Positions 18,594 through 26,666 of a stretch of DNA of 64,000 nucleotides are shown piece after piece (position 1 is the stretch's first letter; every line of letters begins with the position of its first letter). The stretch lies in contig CANMZB010000002.1 in assembly GCA_947502265.1 (NCBI GenBank), positions 1 to 64,000 of the forward strand. Reading direction: 5' to 3'. The DNA comes from an uncultured Sulfitobacter sp. (GTDB lineage: Bacteria; Pseudomonadota; Alphaproteobacteria; Rhodobacterales; Rhodobacteraceae). Position numbers and translations under genes: made by a program. Under the pieces are notes generated by a model. The model saw nothing but the letters and a program-made list of their open reading frames with translations, was not told where the DNA came from and ran no database searches.

Positions 18594-19176
18594 GAGGCAG
18601 CTGGCTCCTGATCTGTTGCACCACGTCTTGCACCTGCGTGCGCGCATGTTCAACCGTGTCGGTGTGGATCACATAATCCGCACGTTCGCATTTTTCCTTT
18701 GCCGGCAGTTGCTTGGCTTTGATGGCGAGAAATTGTTCCCGCGTCATCGTGCCGCGTTCCAAGACACGCGCCTCTTGCGTGGCGTCATCCACATAAACAC
18801 AGACCGTGGCATCCACACGGGTGTCACCGCCCGTCTCGAACAACAGCGGGATGTCCAACACGACGATATCGCTTTTTACACCTGACAGAAACATCGCACG
18901 GTCCTGCCCGACAAGCGGGTGCACGATGCTTTCGATCTTTTTCAGCGCGGTTGGATCCTTGTCTATGATCGCTTTCAGCGCGGCGCGGGACACTTCGCCA
19001 TCAATCACCGCCTCGGGAAAGACGGCGTAAAACGGCGCGACCGCAGCGCCGCCTTTGCCATACAGCCGATGAACCGCCGCATCGGCATCCCACAGCGCAC
19101 AGCCTTCTTGCGCAAACATCTGCGCCGTCGTCGATTTGCCCATTCCAATGGATCCGGTGAGACCAAGCAAAAACAT
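18586..19176 (-). CDS. coaE: Dephospho-CoA kinase
   Basis: A 196-residue P-loop kinase catalysing the last step of coenzyme A synthesis. Walker A GLTGSIGMGKST is at residues 5-16, followed by DADAAVHRLY, the substrate-binding region, and VLDIPLLFETGGD near 105. The start MFLLGLTGS overlaps the aroE stop by one base (TGATG), which argues against a longer form extending into aroE. Typical length. Confidence 0.95.
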   Translation of the reverse strand: MFLLGLTGSIGMGKSTTAQMFAQEGCALWDADAAVHRLYGKGGAAVAPFYAVFPEAVIDGEVSRAALKAIIDKDPTALKKIESIVHPLVGQDRAMFLSGVKSDIVVLDIPLLFETGGDTRVDATVCVYVDDATQEARVLERGTMTREQFLAIKAKQLPAKEKCERADYVIHTDTVEHARTQVQDVVQQIRSQLPHA

Positions 19177-20012
19177 CAGCGCAGCGCCGCCGCGCGGGTG
19201 GCGCGGTCCACGTCGGGGCGTTTGCCAAACCACCGCTCGAACGCTGGCACCGCCTGATGCAACAACATGCCAAGACCATCGACGGTGACGCATCCCATTT
19301 CTTCGGCTGTGGCGAGCAGTTGTGTTTTCAGCGGCGCATAAACAAGATCGGTAACAACGGTATCCGGTCCCAACCCGTCAAGCGGCACGCGCAACTCTCC
19401 CTTGCCGATCATGCCAAGCGAGGTAGTGTTTACCAGCAAGGCGGCCTCATCAATCATATTACCCGCCTGCACCCAGTCGCAGACGAAAACGCGGCTGCCA
19501 AAATCCTGTTTCAGCTTCTCGGCGCGGATGCGGGTCCGGTTGGACAGGTATATTTCCGGCACACCGGCATCAAGAAGCGAGGCAATGACAGCCCGCGCCG
19601 CACCACCCGCACCCAGAACCGCCGCCGGACCGGCAGAAGGCACCCAATGCGGCGCACCAGAGCGCAGGTTTTCCAAAAATCCATAACCATCTGTATTATC
19701 AGCGTGAATCTTTCCGTCCTTGCGAAAGATCAACGTATTGGCGGCCCCGATCAAGGTGGCACGATCGGTAATAAGATCCGCAATTCCCATCACCGCTTCC
19801 TTGTGCGGGATTGTGATATTTACCCCCACGAATCCGGCCTTGGGCAGAGTGCGTAACACTTGTTCCAGATTTTCCGCCCCAACATCCATGGGAATATAAT
19901 GCCCCGCAATCCCATAGGTTTTCAGCCAATGGCGATGCAGTTGTGGCGATTTGGAATGGGCAACCGGCGATCCGATCACGCCAGCCAACGGGATACTTGG
20001 CAGTTCGCTCAT
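19176..20012 (-). CDS. aroE: Shikimate dehydrogenase (NADP+)
   Basis: A 278-residue AroE that reduces 3-dehydroshikimate to shikimate in the aromatic amino acid pathway. The shikimate-binding SPVAHSKSPQLH is near residue 16, the catalytic lysine lies in NITIPHKEAV near 70, HADNTDGYGF follows, and the NADP glycine loop is LGAGGAARAV near 133. A C-terminal GLGMLLHQAVPAFERWFG helix is present. It overlaps maf (ATGA) and coaE (TGATG). Confidence 0.95.
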   Translation of the reverse strand: MSELPSIPLAGVIGSPVAHSKSPQLHRHWLKTYGIAGHYIPMDVGAENLEQVLRTLPKAGFVGVNITIPHKEAVMGIADLITDRATLIGAANTLIFRKDGKIHADNTDGYGFLENLRSGAPHWVPSAGPAAVLGAGGAARAVIASLLDAGVPEIYLSNRTRIRAEKLKQDFGSRVFVCDWVQAGNMIDEAALLVNTTSLGMIGKGELRVPLDGLGPDTVVTDLVYAPLKTQLLATAEEMGCVTVDGLGMLLHQAVPAFERWFGKRPDVDRATRAAALR

Positions 20013-20608
20013 TTGGCAATGTCTCCGCGCAGGGTCAGGTAGTTCAGGATTTCCAAAAGTGGCATTCCAAGGACATTAAAGTAGTCTCCATCAATACGCG
20101 AGAACAGGCGCACACCTTCTTCTTCCAGCTTATAGGCGCCAACGGCGTGTTGGATGCTACTCCAGTTACGCGCAACGTAGTCTTCGAGGTAGGCGTCGCT
20201 GGCATCACGCATCCTTAGGCGAACTTGCCCGATGTGACGCCAGACCGGTTTACCATTTTCGCAAATAACAGCCGCAGACAGCAGCGAATGAAGATCACCA
20301 CGCAGCGACTTCAACTGTACCAGCGCGTTTTCGGCGCTAGCGGGTTTATTGAAAAGCTGCCCCTTGTGATCAAGCACCTGATCGCAACCGATCACCAGCG
20401 CACCAGGGTTCTTTTCGCTGACCTTCAACGCTTTGATCCCGGCCAGCGCATCGGCGATATCACGAGGCGGGGCGGCGTCGGCGATCATCGAAGCCTTAAT
20501 CATTTCTTCATCAACACGCGCGACTATTACCTCGTGCGGTACGCGCGCCTGATGCAGCAATTGTGATCTGATCGCAGACCCGGAGGCGAGGATAATCGGG
20601 ACAGACAT
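20009..20608 (-). CDS. maf: Maf-family nucleoside triphosphate pyrophosphatase
   Basis: A 199-residue Maf protein. The signature ILASGSAIRSQLL sits at residues 6-18, with DEEMIKAS, VIGCDQVLDHKGQLFNKP and GDYFNVLGMPLLEIL further along. Maf proteins hydrolyse non-canonical or certain canonical nucleotides to monophosphates and can affect septum formation. It is the gene closest to the origin on the left. The start codon overlaps a perfect DnaA box (20608-20616) by one base, and its promoter must lie inside the origin region. Confidence 0.92.
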   Translation of the reverse strand: MSVPIILASGSAIRSQLLHQARVPHEVIVARVDEEMIKASMIADAAPPRDIADALAGIKALKVSEKNPGALVIGCDQVLDHKGQLFNKPASAENALVQLKSLRGDLHSLLSAAVICENGKPVWRHIGQVRLRMRDASDAYLEDYVARNWSSIQHAVGAYKLEEEGVRLFSRIDGDYFNVLGMPLLEILNYLTLRGDIAK

Positions 20609-20616
20609 GTGGATAA
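20608..20616 (-). promoter_or_regulatory. DnaA box, perfect, overlapping maf start
   Basis: TGTGGATAA, the reverse complement of TTATCCACA. Its first base is the first base of the maf start codon on the opposite strand. Confidence 0.75.
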
Positions 20617-20728
20617 CTCGTGCATAGCCCTAGGGAGATCTTGATAACTTGTTGTCGGGGAATAGTCCTTCGGGATCAAGAGGCCCGTACAAGTTCATTT
20701 TCACCCGGTTACCGATATCTTACCCCTC

Positions 20729-20737
20729 TGTGGAAAA
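20729..20737 (-). promoter_or_regulatory. DnaA box, TTTTCCACA
   Basis: TGTGGAAAA on the + strand, whose complement fits the relaxed consensus TTWTNCACA. Confidence 0.65.
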
Positions 20738-20789
20738 GGATAAACCCCACGCTTGGTAACTATGACTTACCAGCACTGTTTGCACAGTT

Positions 20790-20798
20790 TTATCCACA
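20790..20798 (+). promoter_or_regulatory. DnaA box, perfect
   Basis: TTATCCACA exactly, 20-90 bases to the left of the most AT-rich part of the region. Confidence 0.8.
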
Positions 20799-20922
20799 GG
20801 CTTTAAAGAACAGGATCACATATAACTTATTGAATTATGGACTAATAATTACAGATCACCAATATACTCAATGTTTTTACTCACCGATATCCACCGAAGC
20901 ATCGGAACTGGGGGTAAGGAAG

Positions 20923-20931
20923 TAATCCACA
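20923..20931 (+). promoter_or_regulatory. DnaA box, one mismatch
   Basis: TAATCCACA differs from TTATCCACA at one base; it lies on the far side of the AT-rich stretch. Confidence 0.55.
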
Positions 20932-21014
20932 GAAAATCCGGACCCTACTTACATCATCATCCTTTCTTTCTTTCTTTATTATTATAAAGAAGGGCGACCC
21001 GTAGAGAGAGTGAC

Positions 21015-21464
21015 ATGGCTGATATTCTGAGTGCGACCTATCCTTGGATCAAAGGATTTCATATCATCTCGGTGATCTCGTGGATGGCTGCATTGTTCTA
21101 TCTTCCGCGCCTCATGGTACACCACACCGAACAGGTCGGACTAAGCGGCAAAACCCATGATCTTTTTGCCATGATGGAATACAAGCTGGCAAAGGTGATC
21201 ATGAACCCTGCGATGATGGCAACATGGATTTTCGGCCTGCTTTTGCTGATGACACCCGGAATCGTCTATTGGGGTGATATCTGGCCTTGGACCAAGGGCG
21301 CAGGTGTCATCGCCATGACGGCCTTCCATATCTGGCTGATGCGCCGGATGCGAAGCTTTCAACGTGGTGAGAACACGGTTACCGGCCGCCAATACCGGAT
21401 GATGAACGAAGTTCCGACGCTTTTGATGCTCGTCATCGTCTTTTCCGTCACTGTGAAGTTCTGA
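21015..21464 (+). CDS. hemJ: Protoporphyrinogen IX oxidase HemJ
   Basis: A 149-residue membrane protein with about four hydrophobic segments. It belongs to the HemJ family (formerly UPF0093), which oxidises protoporphyrinogen IX in bacteria lacking HemG and HemY. Typical sequence is seen in WIKGFHIISVISWMAALFYL (conserved histidine near residue 16), YKLAKVIMNPAMM and MRSFQRGENTVTGRQYRMMNE. It is the first gene to the right of the origin; ferrochelatase lies in the same window at 57.3 kb. Start has a GAGAGAG Shine-Dalgarno-like stretch upstream. Confidence 0.93.
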   Translation: MADILSATYPWIKGFHIISVISWMAALFYLPRLMVHHTEQVGLSGKTHDLFAMMEYKLAKVIMNPAMMATWIFGLLLLMTPGIVYWGDIWPWTKGAGVIAMTAFHIWLMRRMRSFQRGENTVTGRQYRMMNEVPTLLMLVIVFSVTVKF

Positions 21465-21477
21465 ACAGGGCTGCGGA

Positions 21478-21506
21478 TTGACAGAAGGCCGGTCGCGTCG
21501 TAATAG
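21478..21506 (+). promoter_or_regulatory. Candidate sigma-70 promoter for rho
   Basis: A perfect TTGACA (21478-21483) and TAATAG (21501-21506) with a 17-base spacer, leaving a leader of roughly 80 bases before rho. The -10 is weak (3 of 6). rho genes are often controlled by Rho-dependent attenuation in such leaders, but no specific element was identified. Confidence 0.45.
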
Positions 21507-21594
21507 CAGGTAAGCACCCCGTTCGGGGAGGCACCACACCGATATTTTTCGATACGTTACGCTGGCACACATCGCCACGCCAAGGATATTGTCC

Positions 21595-22866
21595 ATGACA
21601 ACCGAAACACTGAGCCTCGCTGATCTCAAAGCAAAATCTCCAAAAAGCCTGATTGCCATGGCGGAAGAGCTTGAGATCGAAAACGCCTCCACGATGCGCA
21701 AGGGCGAGATGATGTTCCAGATTCTGCGCGAGCGCGCGGATGAGGGATGGGAAATTTCGGGCGATGGCGTTCTGGAAGTTCTGCAAGACGGTTTCGGCTT
21801 TCTGCGCTCTCCCGAGGCGAACTATCTGGCCGGTCCTGACGATATCTATCTTTCCCCCGACATGATCCGCCAATGGTCTTTGCGCACGGGCGACACCATC
21901 GACGGGCTGATTAAAGCTCCTGACGATACCGAGCGCTATTTTGCGCTGACCGAAGTGACAAAAATCAACTTTGAAGACCCTCAACAGGCGCGTCACAAAG
22001 TTGCGTTTGAAAACCTGACGCCGTTGTACCCTGACGAGCGCCTGATCATGGAAGTGGAAGATCCGACGGTCAAAGACCGCTCGGCCCGCATAATTGATCT
22101 GGTTTCCCCCATCGGTAAGGGCCAGCGTTGTCTGATTGTTGCCCCACCGCGGACGGGTAAAACCGTGCTGCTTCAAAATATCGCCAACTCGATCGAGAAG
22201 AACCACCCGGAATGCTATCTGATCGTTCTGTTGATCGACGAGCGCCCCGAAGAAGTCACGGACATGCAGCGTTCGGTGAAAGGGGAGGTTGTCTCCTCCA
22301 CCTTTGACGAACCAGCGACTCGCCACGTTGCCGTGTCCGACATGGTCATCGAAAAGGCAAAACGTCTGGTCGAGCATAAGCGGGATGTTGTTATCCTGCT
22401 CGATTCCGTGACCCGATTGGGCCGCGCGTTTAACACTGTTGTGCCGTCCTCGGGCAAGGTTCTGACCGGTGGTGTGGATGCCAACGCCCTGCAACGCCCC
22501 AAGCGGTTCTTTGGTGCGGCGCGCAACATCGAAGAGGGTGGATCGCTGACTATCATCGCTACGGCGTTGATTGATACAGGCTCGCGGATGGACGAAGTGA
22601 TCTTTGAAGAGTTCAAAGGCACGGGCAACTCCGAGATTGTTCTGGATCGCAAAATCGCGGACAAGCGCGTTTTCCCCGCGATCGACATCCTCAAATCAGG
22701 TACGCGCAAAGAAGAACTGTTGGTGAACAAAGTTGATCTCCAGAAAACATTCGTTCTACGCCGGATACTTAATCCGATGGGGACGACAGATGCGATTGAG
22801 TTCTTGATCTCGAAGCTGAAGCAGACGAAAACAAACTCAGACTTCTTCGATTCGATGAACACCTAA
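21595..22866 (+). CDS. rho: Transcription termination factor Rho
   Basis: A 423-residue hexameric RNA helicase that ends untranslated transcripts. The N-terminal RNA-binding cold-shock-like domain has [20 protein letters not shown] near residue 55-75. The motor has Walker [12 protein letters not shown] near 183, Walker [17 protein letters not shown] near 263 and the Q-loop/R-loop segment [23 protein letters not shown]. An AAGGA Shine-Dalgarno sequence eight bases upstream selects this ATG over a TTG two codons earlier. mnmE follows after 30 bases. Confidence 0.97.
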   Translation: MTTETLSLADLKAKSPKSLIAMAEELEIENASTMRKGEMMFQILRERADEGWEISGDGVLEVLQDGFGFLRSPEANYLAGPDDIYLSPDMIRQWSLRTGDTIDGLIKAPDDTERYFALTEVTKINFEDPQQARHKVAFENLTPLYPDERLIMEVEDPTVKDRSARIIDLVSPIGKGQRCLIVAPPRTGKTVLLQNIANSIEKNHPECYLIVLLIDERPEEVTDMQRSVKGEVVSSTFDEPATRHVAVSDMVIEKAKRLVEHKRDVVILLDSVTRLGRAFNTVVPSSGKVLTGGVDANALQRPKRFFGAARNIEEGGSLTIIATALIDTGSRMDEVIFEEFKGTGNSEIVLDRKIADKRVFPAIDILKSGTRKEELLVNKVDLQKTFVLRRILNPMGTTDAIEFLISKLKQTKTNSDFFDSMNT

Positions 22867-22896
22867 ATATTAACCTAAATTCAAAGGCTTAGGTCT

Positions 22897-24183
22897 ATGG
22901 ATACGATTTTTGCCCAAGCGACAGCCGTCGGGCGGGCGGGTGTATCCGTGGTTCGGGTATCCGGCCCGAAGGCGCATGACGTATGTAAGCAGCTCGTGGG
23001 GTCACTTCCGGTGCCGCGGACAACTGCGCTGCGCATGGTTAAGGACAACAGCGGTGATTTTATAGATCAGGCGCTTGTAATCCCCTTTGAAGGACCGAAC
23101 AGTTTTACCGGTGAAGACGTGGTAGAACTGCATCTTCACGGGAGCATTGCGATCATGCGTCGCGTGCTTTCCGTTCTTGGATCTTTCAAAGACGTGCGCC
23201 TCGCTGAACCTGGTGAATTCACGCGACGTGCATTGGAGAATGGACGTCTTGATCTTGTACAGGTCGAAGGGCTTGCTGATCTGATCGAAGCGGAAACCGA
23301 AGCACAGCGCAAGCAAGCGCTGCGCGTTCTGTCAGGCGAATTGGGAAATCGTGTCGAGGTATGGCGAAAAGCGCTGATTCGCGCCGCAGCGCTCCTTGAG
23401 GCGACAATTGATTTTGCTGATGAGGACGTTCCAGTTGATGTTAGCGATGAGGTACGCGACCTATTGCAGAACGTTGGCGATGCTTTGGAGCGAGAAATTA
23501 TCGGTACGGAGGCCGCTGAAAGAATTCGAACCGGTTTCGAAGTCGCGATTGTCGGGGCGCCAAATGTGGGGAAATCCACACTACTTAACCGACTTGCAGG
23601 GCGTGATGCGGCGATCACCTCCAGCATTGCAGGCACAACCCGAGATGTGATTGAAGTGCGAATGGATTTGGGCGGATTACCTGTGACGTTTCTTGATACG
23701 GCCGGGATACGCGAAAGCGACGATGTGATCGAAACCCTTGGTGTGGAGCGGGCGCTATATCGGGCAGCTGAAGCGGACCTACGGGTGTTTCTCCTTGATG
23801 AAAATGACATTCCGCCGCTACCTCCGAAAGAGGTTGATATCATCCTGACAGCAAAAGGAGATATCAGCGGAGCTTCATTCCCAGCGGTGTCAGGTGTGAC
23901 TGGTGCCGGGATTGATGAGCTACTCACGATGCTTCAAGATCGACTTTCGGAACTCGCTGCCGGTGCTGGACTCGCTACACACACGCGACACGCTGTTGCA
24001 ATGCGAGGTGCCAAAACAGGATTGAGCGCAGCATTGAACTTGCTTGATGCTGGTCCTGATCGCTATGATCTGGCGGCCGCAGAACTACGTATCGGCATAT
24101 ATGCGCTCGAAGTTATGGTTGGTCGCATTGATGCAGAAAACCTGCTAGATGAGATATTCGCAAGTTTCTGTCTTGGTAAATAG
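22897..24183 (+). CDS. mnmE: tRNA uridine-5-carboxymethylaminomethyl GTPase MnmE
   Basis: A 428-residue dimeric GTPase that with MnmG modifies the wobble uridine of several tRNAs. The N-terminal folate-binding domain begins MDTIFAQATAVGRAGVSVVR, the G domain has G1 GAPNVGKST near residue 220 and DTAGIRE near 268, and the C-terminus ends FCLGK, keeping the catalytic cysteine of the FCIGK motif. It is slightly short (family about 430-455). Base composition from here onward is less GC-rich than in genes left of the origin. It is 12 bases from the GTG chosen for mnmG. Confidence 0.96.
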   Translation: MDTIFAQATAVGRAGVSVVRVSGPKAHDVCKQLVGSLPVPRTTALRMVKDNSGDFIDQALVIPFEGPNSFTGEDVVELHLHGSIAIMRRVLSVLGSFKDVRLAEPGEFTRRALENGRLDLVQVEGLADLIEAETEAQRKQALRVLSGELGNRVEVWRKALIRAAALLEATIDFADEDVPVDVSDEVRDLLQNVGDALEREIIGTEAAERIRTGFEVAIVGAPNVGKSTLLNRLAGRDAAITSSIAGTTRDVIEVRMDLGGLPVTFLDTAGIRESDDVIETLGVERALYRAAEADLRVFLLDENDIPPLPPKEVDIILTAKGDISGASFPAVSGVTGAGIDELLTMLQDRLSELAAGAGLATHTRHAVAMRGAKTGLSAALNLLDAGPDRYDLAAAELRIGIYALEVMVGRIDAENLLDEIFASFCLGK

Positions 24184-24187
24184 GGGT

Positions 24188-24203
24188 TGTTTCACGTGAA
24201 ACA
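24188..24203. promoter_or_regulatory. parS centromere site 1, over the mnmG start
   Basis: TGTTTCACGTGAAACA, the perfect 16-bp palindrome recognised by chromosomal ParB. It lies between mnmE and mnmG and covers the start region of mnmG, about 3.2 kb from the right edge of the origin. Confidence 0.93.
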
Positions 24204-26058
24204 TTTTGACGTCATAGTAATCGGAGGCGGACATGCCGGCACCGAAGCCGCTCACGCCGCAGCGCGTATGGGCGCAACAACTGCCTTGGTCACTATGTCG
24301 CGCGAGACGATCGGTGCGATGTCCTGTAATCCAGCGATTGGCGGTCTGGGTAAAGGTCATCTGGTCCGGGAAATTGACGCACTTGACGGCGTTATGGGGA
24401 GAGTGGCTGATAACGCAGGTATACAATTTCGATTGCTGAACCGACGTAAAGGCCCTGCGGTACAGGGTCCTCGAGCGCAAGCAGATCGAAAAATATACCG
24501 AACCAGTATGCTTGCAGAAATGGAATCCCATCAGAAAATAGAGATCGTTGAAGGTGAAGTAACCGACCTTATCATGGAATCTGGGCGCGTGTGTGGTGTC
24601 ACTACTGGTGATGGTACAGAACTCCGTGCCGGGGCTGTCATTCTGACGACGGGCACGTTCCTGCGTGGGGTGATACACATCGGAAACGTTCAAAAGGCCG
24701 GAGGACGCATGGGTGACCGTCCTTCCGTACGCCTTGCAGAACGAATGGACGAGTTTGGTCTCGTGTTGGGGCGACTTAAAACAGGCACGCCGCCACGCTT
24801 GGATGGACGAACAATCAATTGGGACGGTCTTGATTTGCAACCGGGCGATGATGATCCTGTGCTGTTTTCATTTCTGTCCACGTCCGTTTCGGCAAAGCAG
24901 ATACCTTGCGCCATCACACATACGAACGAGCACACCCACGAAATTATCCAACGGAACTTGAAACAATCCGCGATGTATGGGGGGCACATTGACGGCGTGG
25001 GCCCTCGCTATTGCCCTTCTATCGAGGATAAAATTGTAAGGTTTGCCGATAAAACTTCGCATCAGGTGTTCCTGGAGCCTGAAGGGCTTGATACCTCGGC
25101 AGTCTATCCGAACGGAATATCTACTTCCCTTCCCGTAGCAGTTCAGGAGGAGTATGTGCGTTCCATAAAGGGACTCGAGGACGTCGCGATTTTGCAACCA
25201 GGCTATGCGATCGAATATGATTATGTAGATCCGCGTGCGTTAAAACAAACTCTTGAACTTAAGTCTGTGCCTGGCCTCTATCTTGCAGGGCAAATTAATG
25301 GGACAACCGGCTATGAGGAGGCTGCGGCACAAGGCCTTGTGGCAGGATTGAACGCAGCGCTTTCTGTGCAGGATAAGGAGCCTGAAATTTTCAGCCGCAC
25401 TGATAGCTATATTGGCGTAATGATAGACGACTTGACAAGTCGCGGCGTTACCGAGCCGTATCGTATGTTTACTTCCCGTGCAGAATTTCGACTTTCACTG
25501 AGAGCAGATAATGCTGATCAGCGCCTCACCGGCACTGCTATTTCTCTTGGTTGTTGCTCAGACGCTCGTAAGATTTTGTTTGAGCGGAAAATGGAAGCGT
25601 TGGAGCGAGGCAGATATCTGCTCGAAACTGGCACATATACACCTAAAGAGGCAGCAGTTGCGGGAATTATCGTCAATGAGGACGGCCAACGGCGCACTGC
25701 TTTTCAACTCCTCTCGTTCCCAGAAGTAGAGTTCAATCAGCTGCGAAATCTTGATCCCTCACTCTTGGAGATCAACGACGCCGTGGGTGCGCAGCTTTCA
25801 AAGGATGCCTTGTATGCAAACTATATCAAACGACAAAAAAATGATGTCGCTGCACTTCGGAATGACGAGAGAATACATATCCCTGAGGATTTCAACTATG
25901 ATGTGATCGAGGGCCTCTCGAATGAGCTTAAGTCAAAACTTCGCTCGGCGAGACCCGAAACATTGGCCCAAGCGGCGCGAATTGACGGGATGACACCAGC
26001 GGCGCTGACCCTTATTCTTGCGATGATTCGTAAATTTCAAAACAGAAAGTCCGCGTGA
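24196..26058 (+). CDS. mnmG: tRNA uridine-5-carboxymethylaminomethyl enzyme MnmG (GidA)
   Basis: A 620-residue FAD-dependent partner of MnmE. The dinucleotide-binding motif [18 protein letters not shown] is at residues 6-23, with [34 protein letters not shown], and [20 protein letters not shown] near 370. Start choice is unusual: both plausible starts (TTG at 24187 giving MFHVKHFD, and GTG at 24196 giving MKHFD) border or lie inside parS site 1. The AGGGG at 24182-24186 is nine bases from the GTG but abuts the TTG, so I chose GTG. The stop overlaps rsmG by one base. Codon use is markedly AT-richer than flanking genes. Confidence 0.95.
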   Translation: MKHFDVIVIGGGHAGTEAAHAAARMGATTALVTMSRETIGAMSCNPAIGGLGKGHLVREIDALDGVMGRVADNAGIQFRLLNRRKGPAVQGPRAQADRKIYRTSMLAEMESHQKIEIVEGEVTDLIMESGRVCGVTTGDGTELRAGAVILTTGTFLRGVIHIGNVQKAGGRMGDRPSVRLAERMDEFGLVLGRLKTGTPPRLDGRTINWDGLDLQPGDDDPVLFSFLSTSVSAKQIPCAITHTNEHTHEIIQRNLKQSAMYGGHIDGVGPRYCPSIEDKIVRFADKTSHQVFLEPEGLDTSAVYPNGISTSLPVAVQEEYVRSIKGLEDVAILQPGYAIEYDYVDPRALKQTLELKSVPGLYLAGQINGTTGYEEAAAQGLVAGLNAALSVQDKEPEIFSRTDSYIGVMIDDLTSRGVTEPYRMFTSRAEFRLSLRADNADQRLTGTAISLGCCSDARKILFERKMEALERGRYLLETGTYTPKEAAVAGIIVNEDGQRRTAFQLLSFPEVEFNQLRNLDPSLLEINDAVGAQLSKDALYANYIKRQKNDVAALRNDERIHIPEDFNYDVIEGLSNELKSKLRSARPETLAQAARIDGMTPAALTLILAMIRKFQNRKSA

Positions 26059-26666
26059 TGAGTGAAAAGTCTCTCCCCATTGTTTCACGTGAAACAATGG
26101 GGCGTCTGGAAGCTTTTGATGTTTTGGTACGAAAGTGGACAGAAAAGATAAATCTAATTTCGGCGAAGGATGTAGACCTAATATGGAATCGTCACATAGT
26201 CGATTCCATACAAATTTTTGAAACCGCTCCAGATCAAGGAAAGTGGCTCGATATTGGAAGCGGCGGTGGATTTCCTGGCATTGTAGCCGCGATTCTGAGC
26301 CGTGAGAAACAACCTGCACGCCCCTTCACCCTCGTTGACAGTGATCAGCGAAAGTGTGTTTTTCTAAGAACCGCCGCGCGGGAATTAGATTTGAATGTGA
26401 GGGTATCAGTGGAGCGGATTGAGAAAATGCCTGCATTCGGAGCTGATGTTCTCACCGCCCGCGCGCTGGGTGATTTGAACTCTATTTTAAGCTATGCTGA
26501 GAGGCATCTTGCGGCGGGGGGCACGGCAATTTTTCCTAAAGGCGCGCGATGGAAGCAGGAACATATCGAGGCGCAAAAATTCTGGTCGTACTCGTTGGAA
26601 GTAGTTGAAAGCAGGACTAACCCAGACGCCACAATCTTGAAAATTAGGGAGCCTAAGCGTGTCTGA
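26058..26666 (+). CDS. rsmG: 16S rRNA (guanine-527-N7) methyltransferase RsmG (GidB)
   Basis: A 202-residue SAM-dependent methyltransferase that makes m7G527 in 16S rRNA; its loss gives low-level streptomycin resistance. The WLDIGSGGGFPGIVAAIL motif is near residue 65, and TLVDSDQRKCVFLRTAARELDL follows. The parS palindrome is translated as part of IVSRETMG, so the centromere site is built into the protein near residues 8-14. The ATG overlaps the mnmG stop (TGATG). Its own 3' end overlaps parA by eight bases. Confidence 0.94.
   Translation: MSEKSLPIVSRETMGRLEAFDVLVRKWTEKINLISAKDVDLIWNRHIVDSIQIFETAPDQGKWLDIGSGGGFPGIVAAILSREKQPARPFTLVDSDQRKCVFLRTAARELDLNVRVSVERIEKMPAFGADVLTARALGDLNSILSYAERHLAAGGTAIFPKGARWKQEHIEAQKFWSYSLEVVESRTNPDATILKIREPKRV
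26075..26102. promoter_or_regulatory. parS centromere site 2 within a 28-bp palindrome in rsmG
   Basis: The core TGTTTCACGTGAAACA (26081-26096) is perfect. The symmetry extends to CCCCAT on the left and ATGGGG on the right, giving a 28-base perfect palindrome. It lies entirely within the rsmG reading frame, about 1.9 kb from site 1. Confidence 0.93.

Larger units (their letters stand above)
20609..21014. other. Probable chromosomal replication origin (oriC)
   Basis: A 406-base gene-free stretch between the leftward maf gene and rightward hemJ. It holds DnaA boxes at 20608-20616 and 20790-20798 (perfect TTATCCACA), 20729-20737 (TTTTCCACA) and 20923-20931 (one mismatch), plus a weaker GTTTGCACA at 20778-20786. 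The line 20821-20880 has 14 G/C in 60 and is a good unwinding-element candidate. A 9-base direct repeat ACCGATATC occurs at 20711 and 20883, and CTTT repeats with a CTTTAT/ATAAAG dyad lie near 20962-20989. In Caulobacter the origin likewise adjoins the maf-aroE-coaE-dnaQ side. A 101-residue open frame here is not protein-like. Confidence 0.85.

Noticed and set aside
20620-20925. A 101-residue open frame in the oriC region
   Set aside because: No family resemblance, no clear ribosome site, very AT-rich middle and dense DnaA boxes; better explained as origin DNA.
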